In this document: positions 55,950 through 64,000 of the stretch, one piece after another | Position numbering within the stretch: the first letter of the stretch is position 1 | Layout: each line of letters opens with the position of its first letter | Assembly (NCBI RefSeq): GCF_008016535.1 | Contig: NZ_SAXY01000055.1 | Location: 1 to 64,000, forward strand | DNA length: 64,000 nucleotides | From: Brachyspira pilosicoli | GTDB lineage: Bacteria > Spirochaetota > Brachyspiria > Brachyspirales > Brachyspiraceae | Direction of reading: 5' to 3' | Notes under the pieces: model-generated | Told to the model about the DNA's origin: nothing | The model's input: only the letters and a program-made list of their open reading frames with translations | Database searches by the model: none | Translations under genes and position numbers: made by a program

Positions 55950-58544
55950 TTATAAACTACTCTTTATTTTATTAATAGCTTCTTTTGCTTTTTCGATATT
56001 TTCTATAGAGCCTTGAGCAAAACTATCTTTTCCTCCGCCTCTGCCCCCTGCAGTTGATATTATATCTTTAATTAAAGAATTAGCCAATATGTTTTTTTCT
56101 TTTAAAACATTACCTGTAACCTGAACTATTATAGAATTATTTGTTTTACTTATCATAAAAGCCAAAGAATCTTTAATTCTCTCTTTTATAGTATCAGCAT
56201 AAAGCCTTATATCTTTTATATCTTCATCAAACTCCAAATTGTAAAACTTAATTCCATTTAAATCTTCATAATTATCAATAAACGCTTTAGAAGATGAGCC
56301 GGAAGTCTTTAATTGTTTATTTTCTTTTTGTAATTTTTTTATTTCTGCTTGCAAGTTTTCTGCTCTAATTGTAAGCTCGTCTGCTTTGTTTGCATTAAGT
56401 ATATGGCTTAAACTTTTTACTTTATTAAATAAATTTGTAGCCTCTTTAGCAGCATTAAGCCCAGTAATAGCTTCAATTCTTCTCACACCGCTTGCAACAG
56501 AACCTTCACTTACTATATGAAAATAACCAACTTCAGATGTATTTGTCAAATGGCTTCCCCCGCAAAGCTCAACAGAAAAACCTTCGCCAATATCAAGTAT
56601 TCTTACAGTGTCCGGATATTTCTCTCCAAATAATGCCTTAGCTCCAGAAGCTATAGCCTCTTCTTTCGGCATATATTTTATTACTGCAGGCATTGATTTA
56701 AATACTATTTCATTAACTTGATTTTCTATGTTTATTAAAGTTTCTTCATTAATAGAATCTGGGTGGGTAAAGTCAAATCTCAAATAATCTTCACAAACAA
56801 AACTTCCTGCTTGATTAATATGATTTCCAAGTGTTAGCTCTAAAACTTTTTGAAGTATATGTGTTGCTGTGTGGTTTTTTCTTATAGCACTTCTTCTGTC
56901 AAAATTAACTAAAAGTTTTATCTCTTCTCCAACTTTCAAAGTTTTATTATCACAATCAACTATATGTATAATAGTGTTTTCTTTTTTTTGCGTGTCTACT
57001 ACTTTTAATTTTTCTCCGTTAGAAATCTCTATAAAGCCATTATCTCCAACTTGTCCTCCCATCTCTCCATAAAAAGGTGATGATTCTGTAATTACAGCTG
57101 CATTAGAAGATGATGCACTTTCTTTTTTCTCTTCATTCTCATATAAAGCTACTATCTTTGATTTTACTCCGTTAATCAAACTCTCTCTCTCTTCGCCGAC
57201 ATATTTTGTTTCATAATTTTCAACAAAACCAAATTTAGACTTTTTATCTTCTCCTGTTCCCCTGCTTCTTTTTTTCTGTTCTTCCATTGCATCTTCAAAG
57301 CCTTTCTTATCAACTGTAAAACCATGATCATTAGCTTCTTCTTCTGTAATGTCAAAAGGAAGCCCATAAGTATCAAAAAGCATAAAAGCATCTTTACCTG
57401 ATATTACTTTACTTTCCTTGTTTTCTTTCATTACACTGTAAAGTTTATTCATACCAGCAGATATTGTGCTTAAAAATTTATTCTCTTCTTCTAATAATAT
57501 CTTTTTAATATTCTCTTCTTCTTTTGGAAGATAATCATATATATCTTTATAAACATTAATTACAGCAGAAGTAAGCTCATTTAAGAAAGCTCCTTTATGA
57601 CCTAAATCATTAGCAGTTTTTAAAGCTCTTCTTAAAAGCCTTCTTAAAACATATCCTCTTCCCTCATTGGACGGTTTACAGCCTTCAGCTAAAACAAACA
57701 CCAAAGCTCTTAAATGGTCTGCTAATAAATTTATTTTTGTTTTATTGTTTCCTTCATACTTAACATTAAGCTTATTTAAAATAGCATCAACAATAGGCTT
57801 CATTACATCAGTCTGATAATTGCTCTCAACTCCCTGCATAATATAACAAAGTCTCTCAAGCCCCATTCCTGTATCTATACCAACATTCTGAAGCGGAGTT
57901 AAATTGCCATCAACATCTTGAAAAAACTCATTAAATACTAAATTCCAAAACTCTAAATACCTCTCGCAATCACATCCCACAAAACAATCAGGTTTACCAC
58001 ATCCTTTTTCTTCACCCATGTCAATATAAAGCTCACTGCAAGGTCCGCAAGCTCCAGAATCTCCCGCAGGTCCCCAAAAATTATCCTTCTTTCCAAGCCT
58101 AACAATTTTTTCTTTTGGTATTCCTATATGTTCATTCCAAATCTTAAATGCATCATCATCTTTCTCATAAATAGATACATATATTCTCTCAACAGGAAGC
58201 TTTATCACCTGTGTGGAAAACTCCCAAGCAAACTCAATAGCTTCTTTCTTAAAATAATCTCCCATAAAACAAAAATTACCAAACATCTCAAAAAATGTAT
58301 GGTGTCTTGCTGTTTTCCCTATATTCTCTAAATCTGATAATCTAAAACATTTCTGTATAGTGGCAACTCTTGAATATGGTGCTTTTTTTATTCCAGCATA
58401 GTATGGCTTAAACTGAAGCATACCTGCTGTTGTAAATAATAAACTAGGGTCATCTATTGGTATTAACGATGATGATTTCTCTATAGCATGTTTTTTACTT
58501 TTAAAAAACTCTTTGAACTTTTCTCTCAACTCTAAATGCGTCAT
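55950..58544 (-). CDS. alaS: Alanyl-tRNA synthetase
   Basis: It charges tRNA-Ala and edits mischarged Ser or Gly. The 864 residues are full length. The catalytic domain has MTHLELREKFKEFFKSKKHAIEKSSSLIP and ADHLRALVFVLAEGCKPSNEGRGYVLRRLLRRA. The editing domain has HTATHILQ and CGGSHLTNTSEVG for zinc. The C-terminal C-Ala domain ends GGRGGGKDSFAQGSIENIEKA. It heads an operon running through two lipoproteins and a small protein, possibly to ddl. Confidence 0.97.
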   Translation of the reverse strand: MTHLELREKFKEFFKSKKHAIEKSSSLIPIDDPSLLFTTAGMLQFKPYYAGIKKAPYSRVATIQKCFRLSDLENIGKTARHHTFFEMFGNFCFMGDYFKKEAIEFAWEFSTQVIKLPVERIYVSIYEKDDDAFKIWNEHIGIPKEKIVRLGKKDNFWGPAGDSGACGPCSELYIDMGEEKGCGKPDCFVGCDCERYLEFWNLVFNEFFQDVDGNLTPLQNVGIDTGMGLERLCYIMQGVESNYQTDVMKPIVDAILNKLNVKYEGNNKTKINLLADHLRALVFVLAEGCKPSNEGRGYVLRRLLRRALKTANDLGHKGAFLNELTSAVINVYKDIYDYLPKEEENIKKILLEEENKFLSTISAGMNKLYSVMKENKESKVISGKDAFMLFDTYGLPFDITEEEANDHGFTVDKKGFEDAMEEQKKRSRGTGEDKKSKFGFVENYETKYVGEERESLINGVKSKIVALYENEEKKESASSSNAAVITESSPFYGEMGGQVGDNGFIEISNGEKLKVVDTQKKENTIIHIVDCDNKTLKVGEEIKLLVNFDRRSAIRKNHTATHILQKVLELTLGNHINQAGSFVCEDYLRFDFTHPDSINEETLINIENQVNEIVFKSMPAVIKYMPKEEAIASGAKALFGEKYPDTVRILDIGEGFSVELCGGSHLTNTSEVGYFHIVSEGSVASGVRRIEAITGLNAAKEATNLFNKVKSLSHILNANKADELTIRAENLQAEIKKLQKENKQLKTSGSSSKAFIDNYEDLNGIKFYNLEFDEDIKDIRLYADTIKERIKDSLAFMISKTNNSIIVQVTGNVLKEKNILANSLIKDIISTAGGRGGGKDSFAQGSIENIEKAKEAINKIKSSL

Positions 58545-58775
58545 AATATCTCCTAATATATCATAACCTAATATTTAAAAATATTTTCGTTTAATAATAT
58601 AATTAAATGCCTCGTTTTGCAAGTAAAAGTATGATAGTTTTTTAATAAGAATTAATAATTAATAATAATTTTTAAAATAATAATTTTAGAAAAATAATTC
58701 AAAATATTTTGTAAAAAGTTATTTTTGTTATATAATATTTATACGTAATAGTAATAAAAGAATCAAGGATTTTAT

Positions 58776-59381
58776 ATGATATTAGACAATGGAATTAACA
58801 CATTAACACCTTCAGAATTTGAAAAAAAAATGGAAGAATTAGATGATTTTATAATTTTGGATGTAAGAACAGAATTAGAGCATAATTATGAGGGAATGAT
58901 AGAAAATTCTTTGTTAATAGATTTTTTAAGACCTAGAGTATTTAAAAGAGAAATAGAAAAACTTGATAAAAATATTACTTATTTGATTTATTGCTCTGTT
59001 GGCAAAATAAGTGTTGATGCTGCTTCATATATGAAAAGTGTAGGGTTTGATAATCTATATATTCTTGAAGGCGGACTTAAGGCTTGGAATAAATATTTAG
59101 GTGATGATAGTAAAGTTTCTAAATTTGGAAGAGAAGAAATTGTAGAAAAAAGAAAAAAACTTATAATCAGATTAAACAGAATAGAAGGACAAATAAACGG
59201 AATGAAAAAAATGCTCATTAAAGGAGAATATTGCGGAGATATACTTAATCAGGCTTTGGCTGTTAAAGCTGCTATGGCTAGTGTTAATCAAGAGATTATG
59301 GAAGTGTTTTTAAATACTTGTATGATTTCACCGAAAGAAAAAGAAGACTTTTTTAGATACATGAAAAAATTAATAAAGTAA
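58776..59381 (+). CDS. Rhodanese domain fused to a CstR/CsoR-type repressor
   Basis: A 201-residue fusion. Residues 1-108 are a rhodanese sulfurtransferase domain with LDVRTELEH and active Cys73 in IYCSVGKISVDA. Residues 125-201 are a DUF156 all-helical repressor (LIIRLNRIEGQINGMKKMLIKGEYC) with Cys153 and Cys182. The CsoR copper His, four residues before the second Cys, is replaced by Phe178. That pattern fits persulfide-sensing CstR rather than copper-sensing CsoR. A TATAAT box lies upstream. No sulfide-oxidation genes are adjacent. Confidence 0.9.
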   Translation: MILDNGINTLTPSEFEKKMEELDDFIILDVRTELEHNYEGMIENSLLIDFLRPRVFKREIEKLDKNITYLIYCSVGKISVDAASYMKSVGFDNLYILEGGLKAWNKYLGDDSKVSKFGREEIVEKRKKLIIRLNRIEGQINGMKKMLIKGEYCGDILNQALAVKAAMASVNQEIMEVFLNTCMISPKEKEDFFRYMKKLIK

Positions 59382-59405
59382 ATTTTTAAATAAACTTTTT
59401 ATTAT

Positions 59406-59445
59406 AAAAAACCCTTCTGATATTTTTAATCAGTAGGGCTTTTTA
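59406..59445 (+). terminator. Terminator after the rhodanese-CstR gene
   Basis: ACCCTTCTGAT and ATCAGTAGGGC form an inverted repeat with one T-T mismatch around ATTTTTA, followed by TTTTTATTTTTT. It lies about 29 bp after the stop. Confidence 0.85.
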
Positions 59446-59539
59446 TTTTTTATACTTTTATAACTTTTAAGAATTTTCAGAATTAGCTGTAATATTTGAA
59501 TTAAACTTACTCATATCTACTATAATTTAAATTTTAAAA

Positions 59540-59770
59540 TTTACTTACATTCCCCGCCCTTTTAAATTTGATGTTTGTATTTAACAGATTAATCTTTATT
59601 TGTTTTTTTGCTTAATTAAAAATGTTAAAACCCGCCCAAGCTTTTATTAAATTTTTTGCATTTGTTTCTCGCACGTTAAACATAATTTAAAAAGTTAATT
59701 AAAACTGCAATCTAAAATTAATTCATATTTTTTGTTTTGCTTACCGTGCGGTTATTATAATAAACAATAA
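59540..59770 (+). repeat. Decayed gamma-like mosaic repeat, region G
   Basis: This takes up most of the gap from 59446 to recX. The words CCCCGCCC (59552), CTCGCACG (59668), TTAAAAAGTTAATTAAAACTG and TTACCGTGCGG (59742-59752) occur in the order expected of a gamma module stretched by AT-rich sequence. The pairing CGCACG/CGTGCG is retained. No gene is seen here. Confidence 0.5.
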
Positions 59771-59807
59771 TGTTGAAAAACTTATACTTTTGATATATAT
59801 TATATTT

Positions 59808-60419
59808 ATGACTATCCTTAAAATGAAATTAAAAAATAATAAAATCTATATAAAAGTATCCGGCGGAGAATATTTTACTATACCAAAAAATGGCACTTAT
59901 GAACTTGATATTTATGAAGGTATGGAATTGGAATATGATGAAATACCACATATAAGAATGAGAGCTTATGAGGCTGCCGCTAAAAAATCTGCTGTTAATG
60001 CATTAAGAAGAAGTTTTTTAAGTGAGGGTATGCTTAGAGATAAGTTACTTAAAAAAGGTCATAAAAAAAGATTTATTAATTATGCTATAGCTTACTGCAA
60101 AGAATATGAACTTATTGATGACAGAAGGTTTGCAAAAATTACTGTTAATAGCTTAAAATTAAAAGGCAAAAGTAAAAGATATATTCTTGATGCTCTTAAA
60201 AAAGCTAAATTAAAAAACAAAACAATAGATAGAGTTTCTCATTTAATAACAGAAAAAAATGAAATAAGATTATTAAAAAATGCTATTAGAAAATATTATA
60301 AAATCTATGAAAATAAAGATAAAAGAAATGACTATATTATAAGAACCTTAATGAGAAAAGGTTTTAAATACGATTCTATAAAAAGACTATTAGATAAATA
60401 TAAGCCTCACAAAAATTAA
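59808..60419 (+). CDS. recX: RecX-family regulator of RecA
   Basis: RecX binds RecA and limits filament growth. The protein is about 203 residues from ATG 59808 (198 from 59823). The region after residue 60 has the RecX repeats AKKSAVNALRRSFLSEGMLRDKLLKKG, YCKEYELIDDRRFAKITVNS and RTLMRKGFKYDSIKRLL. The N-terminal 60 residues are beta-rich, as in many RecX proteins. No recA is adjacent. No clear ribosome site precedes either start. Confidence 0.85.
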   Translation: MTILKMKLKNNKIYIKVSGGEYFTIPKNGTYELDIYEGMELEYDEIPHIRMRAYEAAAKKSAVNALRRSFLSEGMLRDKLLKKGHKKRFINYAIAYCKEYELIDDRRFAKITVNSLKLKGKSKRYILDALKKAKLKNKTIDRVSHLITEKNEIRLLKNAIRKYYKIYENKDKRNDYIIRTLMRKGFKYDSIKRLLDKYKPHKN

Positions 60420-60599
60420 TACGATATATATTTATAGTGTATTTATTTTTTATTATATAAATGTAATCTCATTATTTTTATATTTTAAATATTTAAAAAA
60501 TAATATAATTATTTAAATAGATGTTTATATGATATATTGATAATTGTGTTAAAATGTATTATAATATAATTAAATTAACATAACTTCGGAGCTGGCTTG

Positions 60600-61424
60600 A
60601 TGAGAAAAATAGCATTGTTATTCATAATTTTATTTAATATTTTATCAATTTCAAATATCTATGCTCAAAACAATAATCAAAAATATAATACTGATAATCA
60701 AGGATTATTTAATGCATTAAAAGACGGCAAAACAGATATTGCTATAAATATAATAAAACTTGTAACTAATGTTAATATAAAAGATGAGTATGGTTGGAGT
60801 TTATTGCATAGAGCTGTTCAATATAATAATAAAGAAGTAGTTAAAGAATTATTAGAAAATAAAAAAATAGATATGGAAGTTAAACTCCCCAAAGATACTA
60901 TAATAACTAATGATAATGAAAAATGGTATGCAGATGGAGATACTCCTCTTCTTCTTGCCTGCTATTATGGATATAATGAAATAGTTAAAATACTTTTAGA
61001 CTATGGTGCAAATCTTGAGGCAAAAGATGATATAGATTCTGCTATGGCAATACATATAGCGGCATCAAGAGGGTATTCTGATATAATAGAAACTATAATG
61101 CAATCATATGCTGCAAAGAAAATAAATAATCTTGTAGATATAGAAGATGATACAGGAACAACTCCTTTAATGTGGGCATCTATGAATAATGAAATAGCAG
61201 CAATAAATACTTTGTTAAAATATGGTGCTAACATCAATGCTCAAGACTATGATGGTTGGAGTGCTTTGCATTTTGCTTCTGCTTCACAGAGTTATAAGGC
61301 TGTTGAGATATTATTAAAAAACAATGCCAATGCTAATTTAGAAAATGTAAATGATGGCAAGGCTGTTGATTTAACTACTGATACTGATATAGTGGAACTA
61401 TTAAGTAAATATACAAATAGATAA
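60600..61424 (+). CDS. Exported ankyrin-repeat protein
   Basis: A 274-residue protein starting at the ATG 8 bp after GGAG; the TTG just before is not needed. The signal peptide covers residues 1-21 (SISNIYAQ). Five ankyrin repeats follow, such as WSLLHRAVQYNNKEVVKELLE and TPLLLACYYGYNEIVKILLDYG. It is probably periplasmic and protein-binding. The next gene begins 4 bp after its stop. Confidence 0.88.
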   Translation: MRKIALLFIILFNILSISNIYAQNNNQKYNTDNQGLFNALKDGKTDIAINIIKLVTNVNIKDEYGWSLLHRAVQYNNKEVVKELLENKKIDMEVKLPKDTIITNDNEKWYADGDTPLLLACYYGYNEIVKILLDYGANLEAKDDIDSAMAIHIAASRGYSDIIETIMQSYAAKKINNLVDIEDDTGTTPLMWASMNNEIAAINTLLKYGANINAQDYDGWSALHFASASQSYKAVEILLKNNANANLENVNDGKAVDLTTDTDIVELLSKYTNR

Positions 61425-61428
61425 AAAT

Positions 61429-62232
61429 ATGGAATCAAAAAAACTTCAAAGATTTAGCGAATATAGTATGTCCACATATTTACTTTGTCCGAGAAAGTAT
61501 AGATACACTTATATAGAAAAGCCTTTTAAAAAATATAAAAGAGGGGTAAATGTATATTTTATATTTGGTAATGCTATACATTTAGCATGCAAAGAGTTTT
61601 ATCAATTACGTGCTGAAGAGAGGAATTTAGAGAGTTTACATAACATATTTAGAGAAGTTTGGAAGAGAAGCGGCATAAGGTCTTTTTTTAATAGCAGGGA
61701 AGAAGAAAAAGAGCTTGGAGAGAAAGGTTTATATATGCTTTCAAATTTCTTTAATTCTTTTGGTCAAAAAGTTCCTTATCAAATAGAAAGCTATAAAGAA
61801 ACAAAAATAAAAGATTATATATTATTTGGACGTATAGACAGAATAGATTTATCTGCAGATGGTTCTTTGCAGATAGTGGATTATAAAACAAACAGGTATT
61901 ATGATTTGGGTGAAGATAATACAGAGAGAGAGAGAAAAACTCTTCAGCTTAAACTTTATGCTTTTATACTAGACTCTTTAAATTTTAAGGTAACCAATGG
62001 TTCATATTATCATTTTGATGATGACAAATTTGATACAATAGATTTTACAAAGGAATCAATACAATATATAGGCGAATGGTTTGATGAGATAATAAATGAC
62101 ATAAGATATGATAGGGCTTTCGATAAAAATGTAGGCACGCACTGCGAGTACTGCGATTTTAATAAGATTTGCAATGGCAACTATATAGAAGGTATAACAG
62201 ATAATACAGAAGAATTATTAATAAACAATTAA
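61429..62232 (+). CDS. RecB/Cas4-like PD-(D/E)xK nuclease with four-Cys cluster
   Basis: A 267-residue stand-alone nuclease of the PDDEXK_1 group. Active-site residues are H51 in GNAIHLA, D137 in GRIDRID, and D151-x-K153 in IVDYKTN. C20 (LLCPRKY) plus C239, C242 and C248 (HCEYCDFNKIC) are spaced like the Fe-S cluster of Cas4, AddB and Dna2. No cas genes, CRISPR or AddA is nearby. It follows the ankyrin gene by 4 bp and overlaps the cupin gene tail to tail. Confidence 0.88.
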   Translation: MESKKLQRFSEYSMSTYLLCPRKYRYTYIEKPFKKYKRGVNVYFIFGNAIHLACKEFYQLRAEERNLESLHNIFREVWKRSGIRSFFNSREEEKELGEKGLYMLSNFFNSFGQKVPYQIESYKETKIKDYILFGRIDRIDLSADGSLQIVDYKTNRYYDLGEDNTERERKTLQLKLYAFILDSLNFKVTNGSYYHFDDDKFDTIDFTKESIQYIGEWFDEIINDIRYDRAFDKNVGTHCEYCDFNKICNGNYIEGITDNTEELLINN

Positions 62233-62555
62233 AGGAATACTAATAACAAATTAGAATAAGCTTCTTCTGCAACACTAATCATAGAGTGTATAGAATGCGG
62301 TTTTACTTTAATAACATCACCTTCTTCTAGGTCTACAACTTCTTCTTCTACTACATACCTAATTTTACCGCTTAAAACAATTACCATTTCTTCGGAAGGG
62401 TGTTCATGATATGGTATAAGCTGATTAGTTTTTTGCTTAATAGAGTAGATATTATATCCTTTATTATTTAATATATGTATTAATTTCTCGTCATTATTAT
62501 CGCAACTAAATTCTTTTAGAGTATTAGATTTATAGTAAAACTTTTGTTCAGTCAT
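62229..62555 (-). CDS. Cupin-domain protein
   Basis: A 108-residue single cupin barrel. The first motif HEHPSEEMVIVLSGKIRY gives His and Glu metal ligands, and the second EGDVIKVKPHSIHSMIS gives another His. Such proteins are metal-bound sugar or small-molecule enzymes or sensors. Its end overlaps the nuclease end by 4 bp. Upstream of its start lie two parS-like sites. Confidence 0.85.
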   Translation of the reverse strand: MTEQKFYYKSNTLKEFSCDNNDEKLIHILNNKGYNIYSIKQKTNQLIPYHEHPSEEMVIVLSGKIRYVVEEEVVDLEEGDVIKVKPHSIHSMISVAEEAYSNLLLVFL

Positions 62556-62620
62556 TTTATCATCCTCACGTTTATAAATTTCGGATAAAAGGTTTTAAAA
62601 ATTAGCAATGGAGTTAAAAA

Positions 62621-62636
62621 TGTTTCACATGAAACA
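62621..62636 (+). other. parS-like ParB-binding site 1
   Basis: TGTTTCACATGAAACA differs from the parS consensus TGTTTCACGTGAAACA at one position. It is the reverse complement of site 2 (62729). The flank is AAAA. parS sites load ParB near the replication origin. Confidence 0.82.
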
Positions 62637-62728
62637 TATTTATAAAGACAAATTAATAAATATTTATACTGTTTATTTAAATATAAATTTTATACAACAG
62701 AGTTTTTAATAGTAAAAATAAAGCAAAA

Positions 62729-62744
62729 TGTTTCATGTGAAACA
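62729..62744 (+). other. parS-like ParB-binding site 2
   Basis: TGTTTCATGTGAAACA also differs from the consensus at one position and mirrors site 1. The centre-to-centre distance is 108 bp, about ten helical turns. Both lie in the only 232-bp gap between the cupin and rsmI genes, upstream of both. Confidence 0.82.
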
Positions 62745-62787
62745 TTTATACTATTGCAAATTATATTTTATAAATTAAAATAAATAT

Positions 62788-63567
62788 ATGGAAAATATTA
62801 ACTTAAACAATAACATAAACATAGAACAATCCGCTATATATGTGGTGGCTACTCCTATAGGTAATATGGAAGATATAACTATAAGAGCCTTGAAAATATT
62901 AAGTAATGTTGACTTCATTCTCGCGGAAGATACCAGAGTAACCCTTAAACTCCTAAATACTTATAATATTAAAAAAACTGTTTATTCTTACCATAGCCAC
63001 TCAACAGAAAAAAAAATTAATGAATACATAAATAATATTATAAATGGAAGCTCTGTTGCTATTGTAAGTGATGCTGGTACTCCTTGTATAAGTGACCCCG
63101 GTTTAAGTATAATTAGTAAGGCTATAGAAAACAATATTAAAATTATTCCTGTTGGTGGTATATCTGCTTTTACTACATTGCTATCTGCTTCTGGTATTTC
63201 TGGCAATACTTTATTTGTAGGTTTCTTATCAAATAAATCTGGTAAAAGAAAAAATCAATTAAAAGAATTATACTCAAACGAAAAAAATATTATAGTATTA
63301 TATGAATCTGTGCATAGAATAAAAGCATGTACAGAAGATATTGTTAACATATTTGGAGAAAATACTTACATTGTTATCGGAAGAGAGCTTACTAAAAAAT
63401 TTGAACAAATCATAAGAGATAAAGCTTCTAATATACTTGCTTTTTTTAACAATAATAGTATACTTGATAAAGGAGAATTTTGCATCATTATTGATAATAG
63501 AAAATCTAAAGTATGCAAATCTAATGCCGAAAATATACTATGTAAGGAGTCAGATTATGACAATTGA
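62788..63567 (+). CDS. rsmI: 16S rRNA (cytidine1402-2'-O)-methyltransferase RsmI
   Basis: A 259-residue tetrapyrrole-methylase-fold enzyme that methylates the ribose of C1402. Motifs are YVVATPIGNMEDITIRAL, VDFILAEDTRVTLKLL, VAIVSDAGTPCISDPG, YESVHRI and IGRELTKKFEQI. The coding end overlaps the start of the FlgM-like gene by 11 bp. parS-like sites lie immediately upstream. Confidence 0.95.
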   Translation: MENINLNNNINIEQSAIYVVATPIGNMEDITIRALKILSNVDFILAEDTRVTLKLLNTYNIKKTVYSYHSHSTEKKINEYINNIINGSSVAIVSDAGTPCISDPGLSIISKAIENNIKIIPVGGISAFTTLLSASGISGNTLFVGFLSNKSGKRKNQLKELYSNEKNIIVLYESVHRIKACTEDIVNIFGENTYIVIGRELTKKFEQIIRDKASNILAFFNNNSILDKGEFCIIIDNRKSKVCKSNAENILCKESDYDN

Positions 63568-63853
63568 TAAAATAGGCGGCACACAAAACATACAATTTAA
63601 TTCTAAAGTAAAATATTCAGATAAACCATCTCAATTAGGTTCTGATAGAATTGATATATCAAATGAATCTAAAATAGCTTTGCAAAATAAAAAATTAGTT
63701 GATTTAGTTAAACAATCTCCTGATATTAGAGAAGAAAAAGTTGCTGAAGCTAAAAAAAGACTAGAAATGTATATGAAAGATGGTGCTTTAAGAAAAGAAG
63801 TACTAAACTCTTTGGCTAATTCTATTTTAGATGTTATGCCTATAGATGAATAA
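63557..63853 (+). CDS. flgM: FlgM-like anti-sigma-28 factor
   Basis: A 98-residue protein from the ATG at 63557, preceded by AAGGAG. The C-terminal DRIDISNESKIALQNKK and SPDIREEKVAEAKKRLEMYMKDG match the FlgM motif, and NSLANSILDV the final helix. FlgM holds sigma-28 until hook completion. The start overlaps the rsmI end, so its translation is coupled to an rRNA methylase gene. A longer in-frame reading from 63437 lacks a ribosome site. Confidence 0.78.
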   Translation: MTIDKIGGTQNIQFNSKVKYSDKPSQLGSDRIDISNESKIALQNKKLVDLVKQSPDIREEKVAEAKKRLEMYMKDGALRKEVLNSLANSILDVMPIDE

Positions 63854-63883
63854 TAAAAATTTTTTTTTAATTAAAAAATTATT

Positions 63884-63916
63884 AAATAGTAAGCTTTACT
63901 AGCTTACTATTTTTTT
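63884..63916 (+). terminator. Terminator after the FlgM-like gene
   Basis: AAATAGTAAGCT (63884-63895) and AGCTTACTATTT (63901-63912) form a 12-pair stem with a 5-base loop, followed by TTTT. It could also serve the LuxR-type gene from the other side. Confidence 0.9.
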
Positions 63917-63924
63917 ATTTATAA

Positions 63925-64000
63925 TTAATACTTAGAAAATTTATTAACAAGTTCTACTCTATTTTTTACCCCAGATTTATAATATATATTAGCTACATGA
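63925..64000 (-). CDS. LuxR-type DNA-binding protein, C-terminal end only
   Basis: The last 24 codons (HVANIYYKSGVKNRVELVNK...KY) before a TAA at 63925 read in frame into the right edge. The segment is the recognition helix and tail of a GerE/LuxR-type HTH (pattern HxxNIYxKxGVxxRxELV). Whether a receiver domain precedes it cannot be seen. Confidence 0.7.
   Translation of the reverse strand, partial: HVANIYYKSGVKNRVELVNKFSKY

Noticed and set aside
61429-62232. CRISPR-Cas locus remnant
   Set aside because: Apart from the Cas4-like nuclease there is no cas1, cas2 or repeat array in the window.

Overview
The window is very AT-rich spirochaete chromosome, most likely Brachyspira. I base this on flagellar genes (a FlgF-type rod protein, FlgM-like and FlgN-like proteins), a large methyl-accepting chemotaxis protein, spirochaete-style lipoproteins, A/T-biased codons and short AT-rich intergenic gaps. 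The genus is an inference from gene content and base composition, not a database match. Almost every gene is intact and of normal family length.

Layout. 1-909: right-hand part of an IS481/IS3-like insertion sequence. 1112-5205: sugar cluster with a lone mannose-family PTS EIIA, a GH35 beta-galactosidase, a TPR protein and a CE7 acetyl esterase. 5670-8566: UvrD/Rep helicase and a hotdog thioesterase. 8825-11717: FeoA-FeoB iron transporter behind a palindromic operator, then a small conserved protein. 11774-12514: a lipoprotein gene broken by one in-frame TGA. 12763-15534: AbgT-type transporter and M24 peptidase. 15830-21703: tripartite RND efflux operon. 22165-23536: four PepSY-like secreted proteins, three of them in a 284-bp tandem triplication, behind a consensus promoter. 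23728-38703: purine permease, RsmD operon, FlgN-like protein, DUF1858, TPR/Sel1, STAS and YggT genes, a type II restriction-modification pair inside a tightly packed operon with xthA, tRNA-Leu(UAG), YihY, MurA and FlgF. 38778-44426: chemotaxis receptor, alanine racemase and an alanine/Na+ symporter. 45186-48059: an acyltransferase, a zinc-ribbon membrane protein and an esterase in one operon. 48234-50152: two defective IS copies head to tail. 50244-55949: LrgAB, a divergent FolD, a PerR/Fur-type repressor with its own operator, Ddl and lipoproteins. 55950-63853: AlaRS, a rhodanese-CstR fusion, RecX, an ankyrin protein, a Cas4/RecB-like Fe-S nuclease, a cupin, two parS-like sites, RsmI and FlgM. 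The window ends inside a LuxR-type regulator.

Two threads run across the window. First, a dispersed GC-rich mosaic repeat (alpha, beta and gamma modules) fills the gaps at about 5.2-5.6, 7.7-8.0, 25.1-25.4, 44.5-45.0, 48.1, 51.3-51.6 and weakly 59.5 kb, mostly at gene 3' ends. A short block of this repeat, cut to 24 bp, also sits in frame inside two of the three transposase genes, exactly at the second catalytic Asp codon. This looks like a micro-element able to insert into coding DNA. Second, the regulatory elements are unusually readable: palindromes on the feoB and perR-like promoters, a consensus promoter for the PepSY cluster, and an inverted pair of parS sequences suggesting that 62.7 kb lies in the chromosome partition region near the origin.
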